Numbered from the stretch's first letter, positions 17,413-25,803 are shown. The stretch: 32,199 nt of DNA from Sedimentisphaerales bacterium (GCA_016935635.1 JAFGQP010000252.1:1-32199), one strand, 5' to 3'. The notes: generated by a model from the sequence alone, not told the origin. Numbers and translations are program-made.

Positions 17413-18027
17413 TTAGAACGGCCAGATGAAGTCCAGAAACTTACCCAGCCAGCCGGGATTATTATAACTTTTCGTGGGGCCTTCACTGAGGGCCACCAGT
17501 GAAAAATCCGCAATCTGTTCGCTGCGAACCGTATTATCATACGAAATATCGCTCGGACGAACCACACCGCTGACCTGAATGGTCTGTTTGTCGCCGCTGA
17601 TATCCCGGGTACGGGTGCCGATGACCACCAGGTTGCCGTTGGGATGAATATCCTGAACCACAACGGTAATACGGTCCTCAATGCTGCGCTCGTCCTTATA
17701 ATCCGCCTTGCCGTTGACAGACTTGCTCGATGATGCACCCAGGGATACATCCGGGATACTCGGAATCACATGTTCGATTTTATTGTCATCTCCATTGATC
17801 AGCAGCGAATTGGACGTACTCTTCTGAAGATCCGTTTTAACTTTATTATCAACCTTATGATCTTCATTGATGACGACGGTCAGCAGATCCCCCACCTGGA
17901 TCGCTTTGTCATCGGCATAGAGAGCCTTGCTGGTGGCGCTTTTTTTGGCCCAGATTGAGCCTGCCTGACAGACCGATGACAGCACCAGAGCTGTACTGAA
18001 CAACAGAATATAGCGTTGACATTTCAT
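17413..18027 (-). CDS. flgH: Flagellar L-ring protein FlgH
   Basis: The 204-residue protein has the FlgH core: GSIWAKKSATSKALYADDKAIQVGDLLTVVINEDHKV, the central ERSIEDRITVVVQDIHPNGNLVVIGTR, and ISGVVRP-type strands (VSGVVRPSDISYDNTVRSEQIADFSL). It forms the outer-membrane L-ring. The ATG at 18027 is chosen because AAGGA lies about 7 nt upstream and it gives a clean signal peptide (MKCQRYILLFSTALVLSS). The ATG at 18042, which overlaps the flgA stop, is an alternative. The segment LSSVCQAG is a poor lipobox, with Val just before the Cys, so lipidation is doubtful, unlike the enteric lipoprotein. Confidence 0.93.
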   Translation of the reverse strand: MKCQRYILLFSTALVLSSVCQAGSIWAKKSATSKALYADDKAIQVGDLLTVVINEDHKVDNKVKTDLQKSTSNSLLINGDDNKIEHVIPSIPDVSLGASSSKSVNGKADYKDERSIEDRITVVVQDIHPNGNLVVIGTRTRDISGDKQTIQVSGVVRPSDISYDNTVRSEQIADFSLVALSEGPTKSYNNPGWLGKFLDFIWPF

Positions 18028-18038
18028 ACGGATTCCTT

Positions 18039-19028
18039 TCATATTTGCGGCCTGACGGTTCCGTCCGGCTGAATCGTACAGTAAATAATGCGTTCCTCTG
18101 ATTTTTCACCCCGGCGAACACGAATCAGATCGCCGATTTTTCCTTCATCGAGGGCCTGTCCTGAGGCCGAAACAAACAATGCCCCGCTGTTGATCTGCAC
18201 CAGTACATGCTGATTGCGCCGGATGAGTACCGGGGCCTGCCGCGGGATCAGCCAATCCGGATGGATAACATGCCCCTGGACAATTTTACGCCGAACAACC
18301 AGGCCATAGGGTTCTTTCCAATTCGTTCCCTGCGGCAGAGAAGATTCGGCTTGCTGAATCATAGCATTTTCCGAGGTAATGGTTGCGCCTGCATCAATCG
18401 CCTGCGATGCGACCAGTTGGCGCACTTTATATCGCACAGCAAAGGCAACCTCAGCCTGCGAGACGGTCAGTCCCCGCTGCTGGACCGCGACGGTTACTTT
18501 TTGTGAACCCGCGGTCTGGTAGCGACTCATCTGGCAGGACAGTTTGACCACCGCATTGGGGTCTTCCAGCACAACCCGCGATGGCGGTTTGACAAGAGCA
18601 ATGGAGGACACGGGGATTCCGACCAGTTTTTTATCCAAAAAATCGCGTGCTGCCTGGACAATGCGATCTGGCTCCACCACGGTTTCTTTCCGTTTGACGG
18701 CGGTGATGTCCGTCCCGATAAACTCGATCTTGTCTGCAGGGATTCCGATGCTGGCCAGCCGGCTGAGAATCGTGTAGCGATCCACAAATACCACCTGGCC
18801 TTTAGAGACAAACGTGCCCAGTCCAATCGCGCGGACCTGTTCCAGAAGATCGTCCGGGCCTTCGATTCTGCACGCCAGTCCCAGTGTCACCGACGATTGC
18901 TCGACGATTGTTTCGGGCGGCAGGGTAATTTTGATTTTCCCATTGCCTGGAGCCGCGGTTCCCTGTCCGGCACATAATGCTGCCAGCCCCAGCAAACTGA
19001 TTCCAAACGATAATCGCATTCGATTCAT
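18039..19028 (-). CDS. flgA: Flagellar P-ring assembly chaperone FlgA (SAF domain)
   Basis: The product is about 329 residues long with an N-terminal signal peptide (MRLSFGISLLGLAALCAGQG). The C-terminal half is the SAF/FlgA domain, with VRQLVASQAIDAGATITSENA, GLVVRRKIVQGHVIHPDWL, APVLIRRNQHVLVQINSGAL and the closing GDLIRVRR. FlgA is a periplasmic chaperone for FlgI assembly. Start choice: GAGGAG abuts the ATG at 19034 but lies 6 nt before the ATG at 19028, so the latter is preferred. The stop overlaps an upstream flgH start candidate. It lies 15 nt after flgG. Confidence 0.9.
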   Translation of the reverse strand: MNRMRLSFGISLLGLAALCAGQGTAAPGNGKIKITLPPETIVEQSSVTLGLACRIEGPDDLLEQVRAIGLGTFVSKGQVVFVDRYTILSRLASIGIPADKIEFIGTDITAVKRKETVVEPDRIVQAARDFLDKKLVGIPVSSIALVKPPSRVVLEDPNAVVKLSCQMSRYQTAGSQKVTVAVQQRGLTVSQAEVAFAVRYKVRQLVASQAIDAGATITSENAMIQQAESSLPQGTNWKEPYGLVVRRKIVQGHVIHPDWLIPRQAPVLIRRNQHVLVQINSGALFVSASGQALDEGKIGDLIRVRRGEKSEERIIYCTIQPDGTVRPQI

Positions 19029-19043
19029 CCTCATCTCCTCGGA

Positions 19044-19826
19044 TTACCTTACCAGTTCAGACAACTGCCGCAGGATATTATCGCCGGTACGAATCGTGCG
19101 AGAATTGATTTCGTAGCCGCGCTGGGCATTGATCAGATTCACCAGTTCGGTTACCATGTGGACGTTGGATTTCTCCAGATATTTAGATAAAATACTGCCA
19201 TAGCCTCCCTCGCCGGCCTTGCCTGCAATCGCCGATCCGCTGGCTTCGGTTTCACGATATAGATTGCCCCCCTCCGCACTCAGGCCGGATGGATTGGCAA
19301 ATCGGTACATTTCCAGCGTACCAATCACCTGGTTGCCCGCCGGAGTTTGAACGCTGACAGTTCCATCACTGGCAATATCCACCATGGTTGCATCCTCCGG
19401 GACCGTAATTCCCGGACTGATCTGATATCCGCTGGCAGTGACAAGCAGGCCATTGGCATCTTTCTGAAATGCTCCATCCCGCGTGTAACGTTCTTCTCCA
19501 TCGGGCATTGTCACCTTGAAAAATCCATCCCCCTGAATAGCAACATCCAGATCATTGCCGGTACTCTCCACATCCCCAACGGTAAAGATACGGGTCGTGG
19601 AAGCCACCCGAACACCGCTGCCGACTTCCAGACCGCTGGGAGCAGTTACACCGGTAGCAACCTCCCGGTCTGATTCCCGCATCTTCAGATACAGTAAATC
19701 CTGGAAGTTGACATGGTTACGCTTAAAACCATTGGTATTGACGTTGGCCAGGTTGTTGGCGATGGTATCAATCATCGTCTGCTGGGCGTCCATTCCCGTG
19801 GCGGCTGTGGAAAAAGCTTTTAGCAT
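19044..19826 (-). CDS. flgG: Flagellar distal rod protein FlgG
   Basis: The 260-residue protein is a canonical FlgG. It starts MLKAFSTAATGMDAQQTMID, continues with the family motif IANNLANVNTNGFKR, has a central QGDGFF block, and ends NVHMVTELVNLINAQRGYEINSRTI. FlgG forms the distal rod that passes through the P and L rings. The ATG at 19826 is preferred because AGGAG lies 7 nt upstream and it gives the conserved N-terminus. An upstream in-frame start would overlap flgF and add non-homologous residues. It lies 10 nt after flgF. Confidence 0.96.
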   Translation of the reverse strand: MLKAFSTAATGMDAQQTMIDTIANNLANVNTNGFKRNHVNFQDLLYLKMRESDREVATGVTAPSGLEVGSGVRVASTTRIFTVGDVESTGNDLDVAIQGDGFFKVTMPDGEERYTRDGAFQKDANGLLVTASGYQISPGITVPEDATMVDIASDGTVSVQTPAGNQVIGTLEMYRFANPSGLSAEGGNLYRETEASGSAIAGKAGEGGYGSILSKYLEKSNVHMVTELVNLINAQRGYEINSRTIRTGDNILRQLSELVR

Positions 19827-19836
19827 TGTAAATCTC

Positions 19837-20580
19837 CTAACCCTGACTATTGGCAACGCTCATCGCGGCTGAGCCGTTTTCGCGCTGACGTTTCAGGATA
19901 TTGATATGCATTTCATAGACTCGCGACAAGGTCATCATATTGATCATTTCATCCATGACTTTGACATTGGACGCTTCCTGGTATCCCTGCCGCACTTTGA
20001 CCCGCGTTGCAGCCTCCGGATCAGCATCCGTCTTGACTCGATACGCCCCAAGTCCGATTGGTTCGAGATCCTCGGAGCTGTTTTTAAAGTTCACCAGCTT
20101 CAGCGTTCCCACCGACACATCTCCGGCCTGAACCACACCATCCAGGCTGATTTTAATCGTGCTGCCCGAAGCATCCTGGGGAATAATAATTGGACCGTTT
20201 TGCCCGGCAACGAGATTTCCGTTGGTGTCGACAAGCTGGCCCAGCCTGTTAATTTCCAATGAGCCGTTGCGGGTATAAAGCGGGCCCGTGGGGGTCTCCA
20301 GAACCAGAAATCCCTTGCCTTCCAGAGCAACATCCAGGGGACGGTCAGTCCGCAGAATCTGGCCCTGTGAAAAATCAATCGTCTGAAGACTCTGTATTTC
20401 GCTGGCAAAAAGGGATTCTTTGCCCTGATTGGCCAGAATCGAATCCAGCGTCGAGCTGAAACTGCTGACGGTTCGTTTAAATCCCGACGTAGATGCATTG
20501 GCGATATTATTGGATACCGCCATGTATTTTTCCATCAGGGCATTGATCCCGGAACTGATTTGTCCGCTCGGTTCGCTCAT
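19837..20580 (-). CDS. flgF: Flagellar proximal rod protein FlgF
   Basis: The 247-residue member of the rod/hook family has SSGINALMEKYMAVSNNIANASTSGFKRTV at the N-terminus, a GKGFLVLETPTGPLYTRNGS core, and a C-terminus ending in MDEMINMMTLSRVYEMHINILKRQ. Its place directly before flgG and its length fit FlgF rather than another rod protein. It builds the proximal rod in the periplasm. Its ATG overlaps the stop of the PilZ gene by 4 nt (ATGA), suggesting coupled translation of the c-di-GMP sensor and rod gene. Confidence 0.9.
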   Translation of the reverse strand: MSEPSGQISSGINALMEKYMAVSNNIANASTSGFKRTVSSFSSTLDSILANQGKESLFASEIQSLQTIDFSQGQILRTDRPLDVALEGKGFLVLETPTGPLYTRNGSLEINRLGQLVDTNGNLVAGQNGPIIIPQDASGSTIKISLDGVVQAGDVSVGTLKLVNFKNSSEDLEPIGLGAYRVKTDADPEAATRVKVRQGYQEASNVKVMDEMINMMTLSRVYEMHINILKRQRENGSAAMSVANSQG

Positions 20581-21779
20581 ATCATCTGTTCCTCCGGCTG
20601 CTCTTGAAAATCAAAGATTTCCCTGTCTTCATCCTCTTCATCCGGAAGCGCCCCGGACAGACCGGCAATTGTATTGGTAACACGAACCAGTTCATTGATT
20701 GCTTTTTCGTTCAGACCAATCATCTCAATACCGATGGATCGCCCCAGAGGCGTATCCCGGAATCCTCGAACTTCGGCAATATCCTGAATCCACTTGCCAT
20801 TTTCCAGTTCAAAAATAATGATCATACGATCTCTGAGTTTGACATTCAGGTTGGCTCGAATCCGAAGCCCCGGCCCGGATATTTCGGTAATCGCAGCGTC
20901 ACAAAAATCCAGCTGCGCAGGGTCGGCATTTGACGATTCATATATGACGTCAAATAACGCCACTTTTGCCTTCCGCTGCATGGGAACCCGCTGAAAACGC
21001 CTCCGATTGATGAACCGGATTCGATCTGTATGGTTCAATTCCAGCCCCTGCGGACCACACGAAATCACGATTGATTCAAATTCCCAGGTCATGCTGCCCA
21101 CACGATACTGAACCGCCGCAATTTGTCCCGGGATAGCCTCAATGGCTGTTTTGGGCAGAATTGCCAATTCATACTCGTCATTGCGAATCACTGTGGCCTC
21201 GAATCGCGGACTGCCGGGCTGGGAGGGCTGAGATACCAGAATCGTCTTGCCGACGGAAATCTGGCGACTGCTCAGATTACGTCCCGTCCGGCTGGTCAAT
21301 CCAAATTCAGACATTGATTTCTGAAAGCCCAGTTTTGTCTTTATTCCATACGCCATGACATTCAATCGTTTTCGCTGAACCAGATTGTGACCGGATTCGA
21401 AACTCTCCTGCATCAATCGGGCCAGGCCATCGTCGTAAACCGACGGTTCTGTAAAAATCATATCTTTCTTTTTCAGCCCGGCTCGCTGACTGATGGCCTC
21501 AAGAATTTCACGTTCCTGCTGAGTCAGCCTGCATCGATCCGCCAGATTATTAAAACGTTCTTCCGCCGCAATGCGTTCCTTTTCGAGACGCATACGACGA
21601 ACAGCTGCCAGCAAAATCAGCAGCAGTACAATCAGGGACCATCCCAGCACAATAAACCATTTATTGGTCATAAAGCTCGGAGCCGACTTGGTTTCCAACT
21701 GCCGCATAGCGCTGTAACGCTGCAGCGGAGACAGCGTAAGCACAGAAGTCGCGGCAATCTGGATAATATCAATCAGCAT
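20577..21779 (-). CDS. Membrane-anchored PilZ (YcgR-like) c-di-GMP receptor
   Basis: The 400-residue protein has one membrane segment at about 41-60 (WFIVLGWSLIVLLLILLAAV), a basic helical stretch (61-105), a YcgR-N-like beta domain at about 172-255 (ISVGKTILVSQP... EATVIRNDEYELAI), and a PilZ domain at about 257-360. The PilZ motifs are R260-R-F-Q-R264 (RxxxR) and E299-I-S-G-P-G304, a conservative variant of (D/N)xSxxG. It is likely to bind c-di-GMP and act at the inner membrane as a flagellar brake or assembly regulator. An acidic C-terminal tail (DEEDEDREIFDFQEQPEEQ) follows. It sits between flgE and flgF; the ATG at 21779 has a poor SD, and M37 at 21671 is possible. Confidence 0.85.
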   Translation of the reverse strand: MLIDIIQIAATSVLTLSPLQRYSAMRQLETKSAPSFMTNKWFIVLGWSLIVLLLILLAAVRRMRLEKERIAAEERFNNLADRCRLTQQEREILEAISQRAGLKKKDMIFTEPSVYDDGLARLMQESFESGHNLVQRKRLNVMAYGIKTKLGFQKSMSEFGLTSRTGRNLSSRQISVGKTILVSQPSQPGSPRFEATVIRNDEYELAILPKTAIEAIPGQIAAVQYRVGSMTWEFESIVISCGPQGLELNHTDRIRFINRRRFQRVPMQRKAKVALFDVIYESSNADPAQLDFCDAAITEISGPGLRIRANLNVKLRDRMIIIFELENGKWIQDIAEVRGFRDTPLGRSIGIEMIGLNEKAINELVRVTNTIAGLSGALPDEEDEDREIFDFQEQPEEQMI

Positions 21780-21801
21780 CCGTCTAATGGTCCATATACA
21801 T

Positions 21802-23532
21802 TTACCGAATCAGGTTAGTCAGTTCCTGCAGAACTTCGTTGGCCACACGAATCGTTCGTGAATTGGCCTGGTAGCCGTTCTGAGCCTGCATCAGATTGAC
21901 AAATTCGGTCGCAATATCCACATTGGATTTTTCGAGGCTTTTGCCGGTGATACTTCCTGCACCACCGCTGTTTGCCATGGTTTCAATGGGTTCACCGGAG
22001 TTGGCAGTCGTCAAATAATAGCCATTGCCAACCGCTTCAAGACCGCCGGGATTCTGAAACAGGCCGATCTGCAAAGCCGCGATATTCACTTTCACGCCGT
22101 TGGTAAACGTACCCACCATCATACCACTATTGTCAATGGTCACGCTGGACAGCGTTCCGGCCTCATACCCATCCTGTGTCAGAGCCGCAGCGCTGGACTG
22201 CTGGCTGGCAAACTGCGTCAGGCCGGTAAATTCACCCGAGGTTCCCAGATCCAGAGAAATGGTCTGGGTAAAACTTGGATTGTTGGCAAACTGGACGGAA
22301 AACTCCGCTGTTTCCGTTGACGAATTCAACCCTTTATAAGAGCCGTTGGCATTGAATTCAATGCCCGAAATGCGGCGATTCAGGGCAGAGGACCCATAAA
22401 TATCATAGCCAGACCACGATCCCTCGCGCTCACCATTAACGGACTGAACCACCATATCCCAGGTGTTCGGGTCATCGGTTTTAACAAATGTTCCGGTCAG
22501 CACATATTCCTGCCCCTGGTTATCATAAACCGTGGTCTTGAAGGTCTTGCTGTCATTGCCTCCGATGGTGGCATAATCAAAAAAAGTCGGAATTTCCAGA
22601 CTTTCCGCCCCGGCCGGACTGTAGCTCATTCCCGTCACCTGAGCCTGGCTGTAGCCGGCCGAATTCCCTGTAATCAAGATCTTGCCGTCCGCATTCAGAG
22701 AGGCGGTGCTGTTATCATAGAGAGCCGAAATCTGATCCAGAATGTCCTGCACCGTGGCCCCGCTGCCGGTCGCAGCCCCCGTCCAGGTCACCGCCTGATT
22801 GGTAAAGGCTGTACCATCCTCCTTGACACCGGAAACATAAATCGTACCCGTACTGCCTGCGGCTAACGGACTGCCGCCCCACTGATCAAGATCCGACAGA
22901 TACGAATTGGACGTGGCAACCTGGTCGCCCGAATTTACGGTAAAGGATGTGTTGGAAATCAGCTTATGCGTTGTGGCTGCGGTACTGTCGGGCGAAGAAC
23001 GAAGGTTGCCATTCATGGTAATGGATGCCGTGGGATTGGCTGGCATGGAACTATCCCAGGGAATATGAATGCTTGAATCCCCTGAAGTCTGAAATCCTTC
23101 CGCTTCGCCATACGTACCGGTTCGCTGAACTTTATATCCGGTCGCCGGATCCACCAGCGTATTATCCGCATCCACCGCAAAAGAACCGATACGGGTATAG
23201 ACAGTCTGACGCCCATTATTCAATACAAAATATCCCGCCCCATCGATCGCCACATCCAGATCCTGTCCGGTCGTTACAATATTTCCCTGGCCCATGTCTT
23301 TTTTGATTGCCGAGACATTCACGCCGCTACCCATCTGCTGGGGATTGACGCCGCCAAGAGAACCGGAAGGTCCGCTGGCCTGACGAATAGTCTGACTGAG
23401 AAGCTCTGAAAAAGTAACGGTACTGCCTTTAAAACCAGTCGTGCTGACATTGGCAAGGTTGTTGCCGGTTACATCCAGCATGGCTTGAAATGCCTTCAAT
23501 CCTGATACTCCGGCCGTCATTGCTGAACCCAT
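21802..23532 (-). CDS. flgE: Flagellar hook protein FlgE
   Basis: The 576-residue protein begins GSAMTAGVSGLKAFQAMLDVTGNNLANVSTTGFKGSTVTFSELL. It has the DVAIDGAGYFVLNNGRQTVYTRIGSF block and ends NVDIATEFVNLMQAQNGYQANSRTI. It is longer than enteric FlgE (about 400), with extra Ser/Thr/Gly-rich surface domains, which could be glycosylation targets (inferred). The hook polymerises on the rod under the FlgD scaffold. The ATG has GGAG about 8 nt upstream. It lies 38 nt after flgD. Confidence 0.95.
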   Translation of the reverse strand: MGSAMTAGVSGLKAFQAMLDVTGNNLANVSTTGFKGSTVTFSELLSQTIRQASGPSGSLGGVNPQQMGSGVNVSAIKKDMGQGNIVTTGQDLDVAIDGAGYFVLNNGRQTVYTRIGSFAVDADNTLVDPATGYKVQRTGTYGEAEGFQTSGDSSIHIPWDSSMPANPTASITMNGNLRSSPDSTAATTHKLISNTSFTVNSGDQVATSNSYLSDLDQWGGSPLAAGSTGTIYVSGVKEDGTAFTNQAVTWTGAATGSGATVQDILDQISALYDNSTASLNADGKILITGNSAGYSQAQVTGMSYSPAGAESLEIPTFFDYATIGGNDSKTFKTTVYDNQGQEYVLTGTFVKTDDPNTWDMVVQSVNGEREGSWSGYDIYGSSALNRRISGIEFNANGSYKGLNSSTETAEFSVQFANNPSFTQTISLDLGTSGEFTGLTQFASQQSSAAALTQDGYEAGTLSSVTIDNSGMMVGTFTNGVKVNIAALQIGLFQNPGGLEAVGNGYYLTTANSGEPIETMANSGGAGSITGKSLEKSNVDIATEFVNLMQAQNGYQANSRTIRVANEVLQELTNLIR

Positions 23533-23570
23533 AGTGCTACTCCTTTATATCTTACTGAATTACGCTTTGG

Positions 23571-23981
23571 TTATCCCTGAATACCTTGTATCTGGCTGGT
23601 CTTGATAACATGGGATTGGTTATCACTGGATACTGTCAATACAGGTGTGCCGTCCTGAAAGGTCAGCTTTTTAACCTGTCCTTCCAGCACATCACCTTCG
23701 CTGGTCGTAAAAGAGACCGTTTTCCCTAGTAATGACTTGGCATAATCCAGTTCTGCCATCCACATTGCACCTTCGAATGTCGTATTCATCTTGGTCATGG
23801 TCTCATTGATGGTTGCCAGATTGCTGTTCATGCCCTCGGTCAGCTCCAGTTGTGAAAACTGTGCAAGCTGTGCAGCCATCTGCTGGTTATCCATCGGCTC
23901 CAGGGGATTCTGATACTGGAGTTCAGTCACCAGAAGGGTCATAAAGTCCATTTTCTGTGACGCTGCATCAATCGTACTCAT
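23571..23981 (-). CDS. flgD: Flagellar hook scaffold FlgD (short form), first gene of flagellar operon
   Basis: The 136-residue protein has the conserved FlgD N-terminus: MDFMTLLVTELQYQNPLEPMDNQQMAAQLAQFSQLE. A short domain follows (AKSLLGKTVSFTTSEGDVLEGQVKKLTFQDGTPVLTV), matching the start of the FlgD beta domain. The Fn3/Tudor-like part of the about 220-residue enteric protein is reduced, as in many short FlgDs. FlgD caps the growing hook. The ATG has AAGGAA about 6 nt upstream. A sigma-54 promoter lies 57 nt before the start. Confidence 0.93.
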   Translation of the reverse strand: MSTIDAASQKMDFMTLLVTELQYQNPLEPMDNQQMAAQLAQFSQLELTEGMNSNLATINETMTKMNTTFEGAMWMAELDYAKSLLGKTVSFTTSEGDVLEGQVKKLTFQDGTPVLTVSSDNQSHVIKTSQIQGIQG

Positions 23982-24012
23982 AAGAATTCCTTATCTCATT
24001 TGTGTCTCTCAA

Positions 24013-24025
24013 GGCACACTGTGCC
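24013..24025. repeat. Short palindrome in the flgD leader
   Basis: GGCACA-C-TGTGCC is a perfect inverted repeat that would fall in the first bases of the flgD transcript (about +3 to +15), just downstream of the sigma-54 promoter. It could be an operator or, as a 5-bp stem with a 3-nt loop, a 5'-end stabiliser. It has no T-tract, so it is not a terminator. Confidence 0.5.
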
Positions 24026-24038
24026 GCAGAGAAACTCG

Positions 24039-24053
24039 GCAAGTTCTGTGCCA
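24039..24053 (-). promoter_or_regulatory. flgD: Sigma-54 (-24/-12) promoter of the flgD operon
   Basis: On the minus strand the site reads TGGCAC-AGAAC-TTGC, a perfect match to the core consensus with N5 spacing. The predicted transcription start is near 24028, giving a leader of about 47 nt. The divergent sigma-54 activator gene lies about 350 nt away, a normal distance for enhancer control. Confidence 0.92.
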
Positions 24054-24253
24054 CAGCTACCCACTAAATCCTTGGAAATCGCTTAAGTCATTTATTTATA
24101 TGGCCTTAAAATTTTATCGCCGAGCGTTTGCTTGACGCAGCCGCGCATAATACTCAACGCCTGTGGATAATTTTTTCCTTTATTCAGGAAAGATTTTCCA
24201 GACCGCAAGCCCCGTTTGGGTCCTATAACTTTTTGTTTTATCTCCACAACGAC

Positions 24254-24273
24254 TGATAATTTCAAAATTATCA
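24254..24273. repeat. AT-rich palindrome in the flgD/activator spacer
   Basis: Arms of nine bases (TGATAATTT and AAATTATCA) are separated by CA. It lies about 200 bp upstream of the flgD sigma-54 promoter and 9 nt before the sigma-28-like element. It is thus placed both as an enhancer site for flgD and as an operator for the activator gene. No binding protein is known from the sequence. Confidence 0.55.
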
Positions 24274-24282
24274 AAATTTCAC

Positions 24283-24309
24283 TTAAGTTTTTATTGGACT
24301 GTCCGATAA
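24283..24309 (+). promoter_or_regulatory. Sigma-28 (FliA)-like promoter of the sigma-54 activator gene
   Basis: TTAAGTTT, 11 nt, TCCGATAA: each box differs in one base from the enterobacterial FliA consensus (TAAAGTTT-N11-GCCGATAA) and the spacing is exact. Transcription would start near 24316, about 90 nt before the activator's ATG. No better sigma-70 promoter was seen in the spacer. The motif was found by eye, and sigma-28 consensus in planctomycetes is not well established. Confidence 0.55.
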
Positions 24310-24405
24310 AAAATTAAAGCCGTCAAGGCCTTCCTGCCGACTTAATCCAATACCAATCGTTAATGAAGTTTATAAGAATCAGGTTTACACCAACGAGTGC
24401 GTAAT

Positions 24406-25803
24406 ATGGAAATAGAGTCGATTCTGGTTGTATCGCGGCAACCTGAGATTCAGCATCTGGCCAGACAGTTCTCGCAGCGGCTTTTCGCCGCCGATGAGCT
24501 GAACGACCTGTCCGACCTGCTTAATCGCTCCGAACCCGAGGTCATTCTCCTCGGTTCGGATATATCCATTGCGCAAATTGCTGCCATGATGTCCATACTT
24601 CAGAACAAGCACATCAATCCCCCCGTCATTGTCATCGGTGATGCATCCTGCGAATCAAGGGCTGCCGATTACCTGTCGCTGGGGATTACCGATTATATGG
24701 ATCGTTCTGAGGGCCCCGAACAACTGAAAGTAATTCTCCTGCGAACAAAGGAGTCCTGTGTATCCGAGACACGCAGCCTGGACTTTTTTACTGAGGACTG
24801 CCCCTCAGCCATTTCCATTGTCGGCCGAAGTCCGGCCATTGCCAAAACACTGAAAATGATTCGACTGGTTGCCGGCAGCGCCTGCAATCCCGTACTGATT
24901 ATCGGTGAAACCGGCACCGGCAAGGAACTGGCAGCCCGGGCTGTCCATGTACTCCGGCATGGCAATCATCAGAAATTCGTAGCCATCAATTGTGCCGCCC
25001 TCACTGCCAATCTGCTGGAAAGTGAATTGTTCGGTCATGTCAAGGGGTCTTTTACCGGCGCCGATCGCGAGAAAACAGGTTTGCTGGAACTAGCCTCCGA
25101 CGGCACCATCTTTCTTGACGAAATCAGTGAAATGCCGCTGGATTTGCAGGCCAAACTGCTGCGGGTCATTCAGGAAAAAAATTTCCGCAAGGTCGGCGGC
25201 GTGCAGGATATCGAATGCAGTGCGACCATTGTCGCTACCAGCAATCGCAATCTGATTCAGGAAGTCCGACAGGGCAAGTTCCGCCAGGATTTATATTATC
25301 GCCTGGCCGTTTGCCCCATCACCCTGACCCCGCTTCGGGCCGAATCCCGACGTGAAGATATCCTGCTGCTGGCCCAGTATTTTATTCAGCAGTCCGCTAT
25401 CTGCCCTCAAAAGAAAGGCAAAATCAAGGGCCTGACCAAACTGGCCGCCGAGATGCTGCTCAAACATCCCTGGCCGGGCAATGTCCGGGAACTTCGTAAC
25501 GTCATCGAAAGAGCTATCCTGCTCGAATCCGGCGAGCGGATCGGCACTCATAATCTGTTTTTTGAGCCGGAACACTTTGATATCGAAGAAATGGCGGTCC
25601 AGGATTGCCAGGCCAGCCCTTTGCGTGATTTTTCGCTGGAAAAAGCAGAAAAAGAACTGGTCCGGCGTGCTTTGGAAGAGGCCGGCTGGCAGAAAACCCG
25701 CGCCGCCTCCCTGCTGGGCATCACCCGCGCCACCCTCTACGCCAAGGTCAAGCAATACAATCTTGAGCAGCCCGGCGAAAAAGTACCTCAGACCATCTCG
25801 TAG
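24406..25803 (+). CDS. Sigma-54-dependent activator with degenerate receiver (FleQ/FlgR-like)
   Basis: The product is about 465 residues long. Residues 1-120 have a receiver fold without its chemistry: the acidic pair is S10-R11 and the phospho-Asp position is Gly (VILLGSD, G50). Residues about 138-370 are the AAA+ domain, with Walker A GETGTGKE (167-174), the sigma-54 loop GSFTGA (214-219, Ser in place of the usual Ala), Walker B GTIFLDE (233-239) and arginines in FRQDLYYRL. The C-terminus is a Fis-type HTH (ALEEAGWQKTRAASLLGITRATLYAKVKQY). It should activate the flgD and glycan operon promoters. As in FleQ, control is likely not by phosphorylation. The ATG at 24406 is preferred over a GTG three codons upstream. 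It is divergent from flgD. Confidence 0.92.
   Translation: MEIESILVVSRQPEIQHLARQFSQRLFAADELNDLSDLLNRSEPEVILLGSDISIAQIAAMMSILQNKHINPPVIVIGDASCESRAADYLSLGITDYMDRSEGPEQLKVILLRTKESCVSETRSLDFFTEDCPSAISIVGRSPAIAKTLKMIRLVAGSACNPVLIIGETGTGKELAARAVHVLRHGNHQKFVAINCAALTANLLESELFGHVKGSFTGADREKTGLLELASDGTIFLDEISEMPLDLQAKLLRVIQEKNFRKVGGVQDIECSATIVATSNRNLIQEVRQGKFRQDLYYRLAVCPITLTPLRAESRREDILLLAQYFIQQSAICPQKKGKIKGLTKLAAEMLLKHPWPGNVRELRNVIERAILLESGERIGTHNLFFEPEHFDIEEMAVQDCQASPLRDFSLEKAEKELVRRALEEAGWQKTRAASLLGITRATLYAKVKQYNLEQPGEKVPQTIS

Noticed and set aside
24113-24120. GGCGATAA on the minus strand as a second sigma-28 -10 box
   Set aside because: No TAAA-like -35 box lies 11 nt upstream.
24092-24274. 60-codon minus-strand frame upstream of flgD
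   Set aside because: It has a TTG start with no SD, a Lys-rich low-information product, and it runs through the likely control region.
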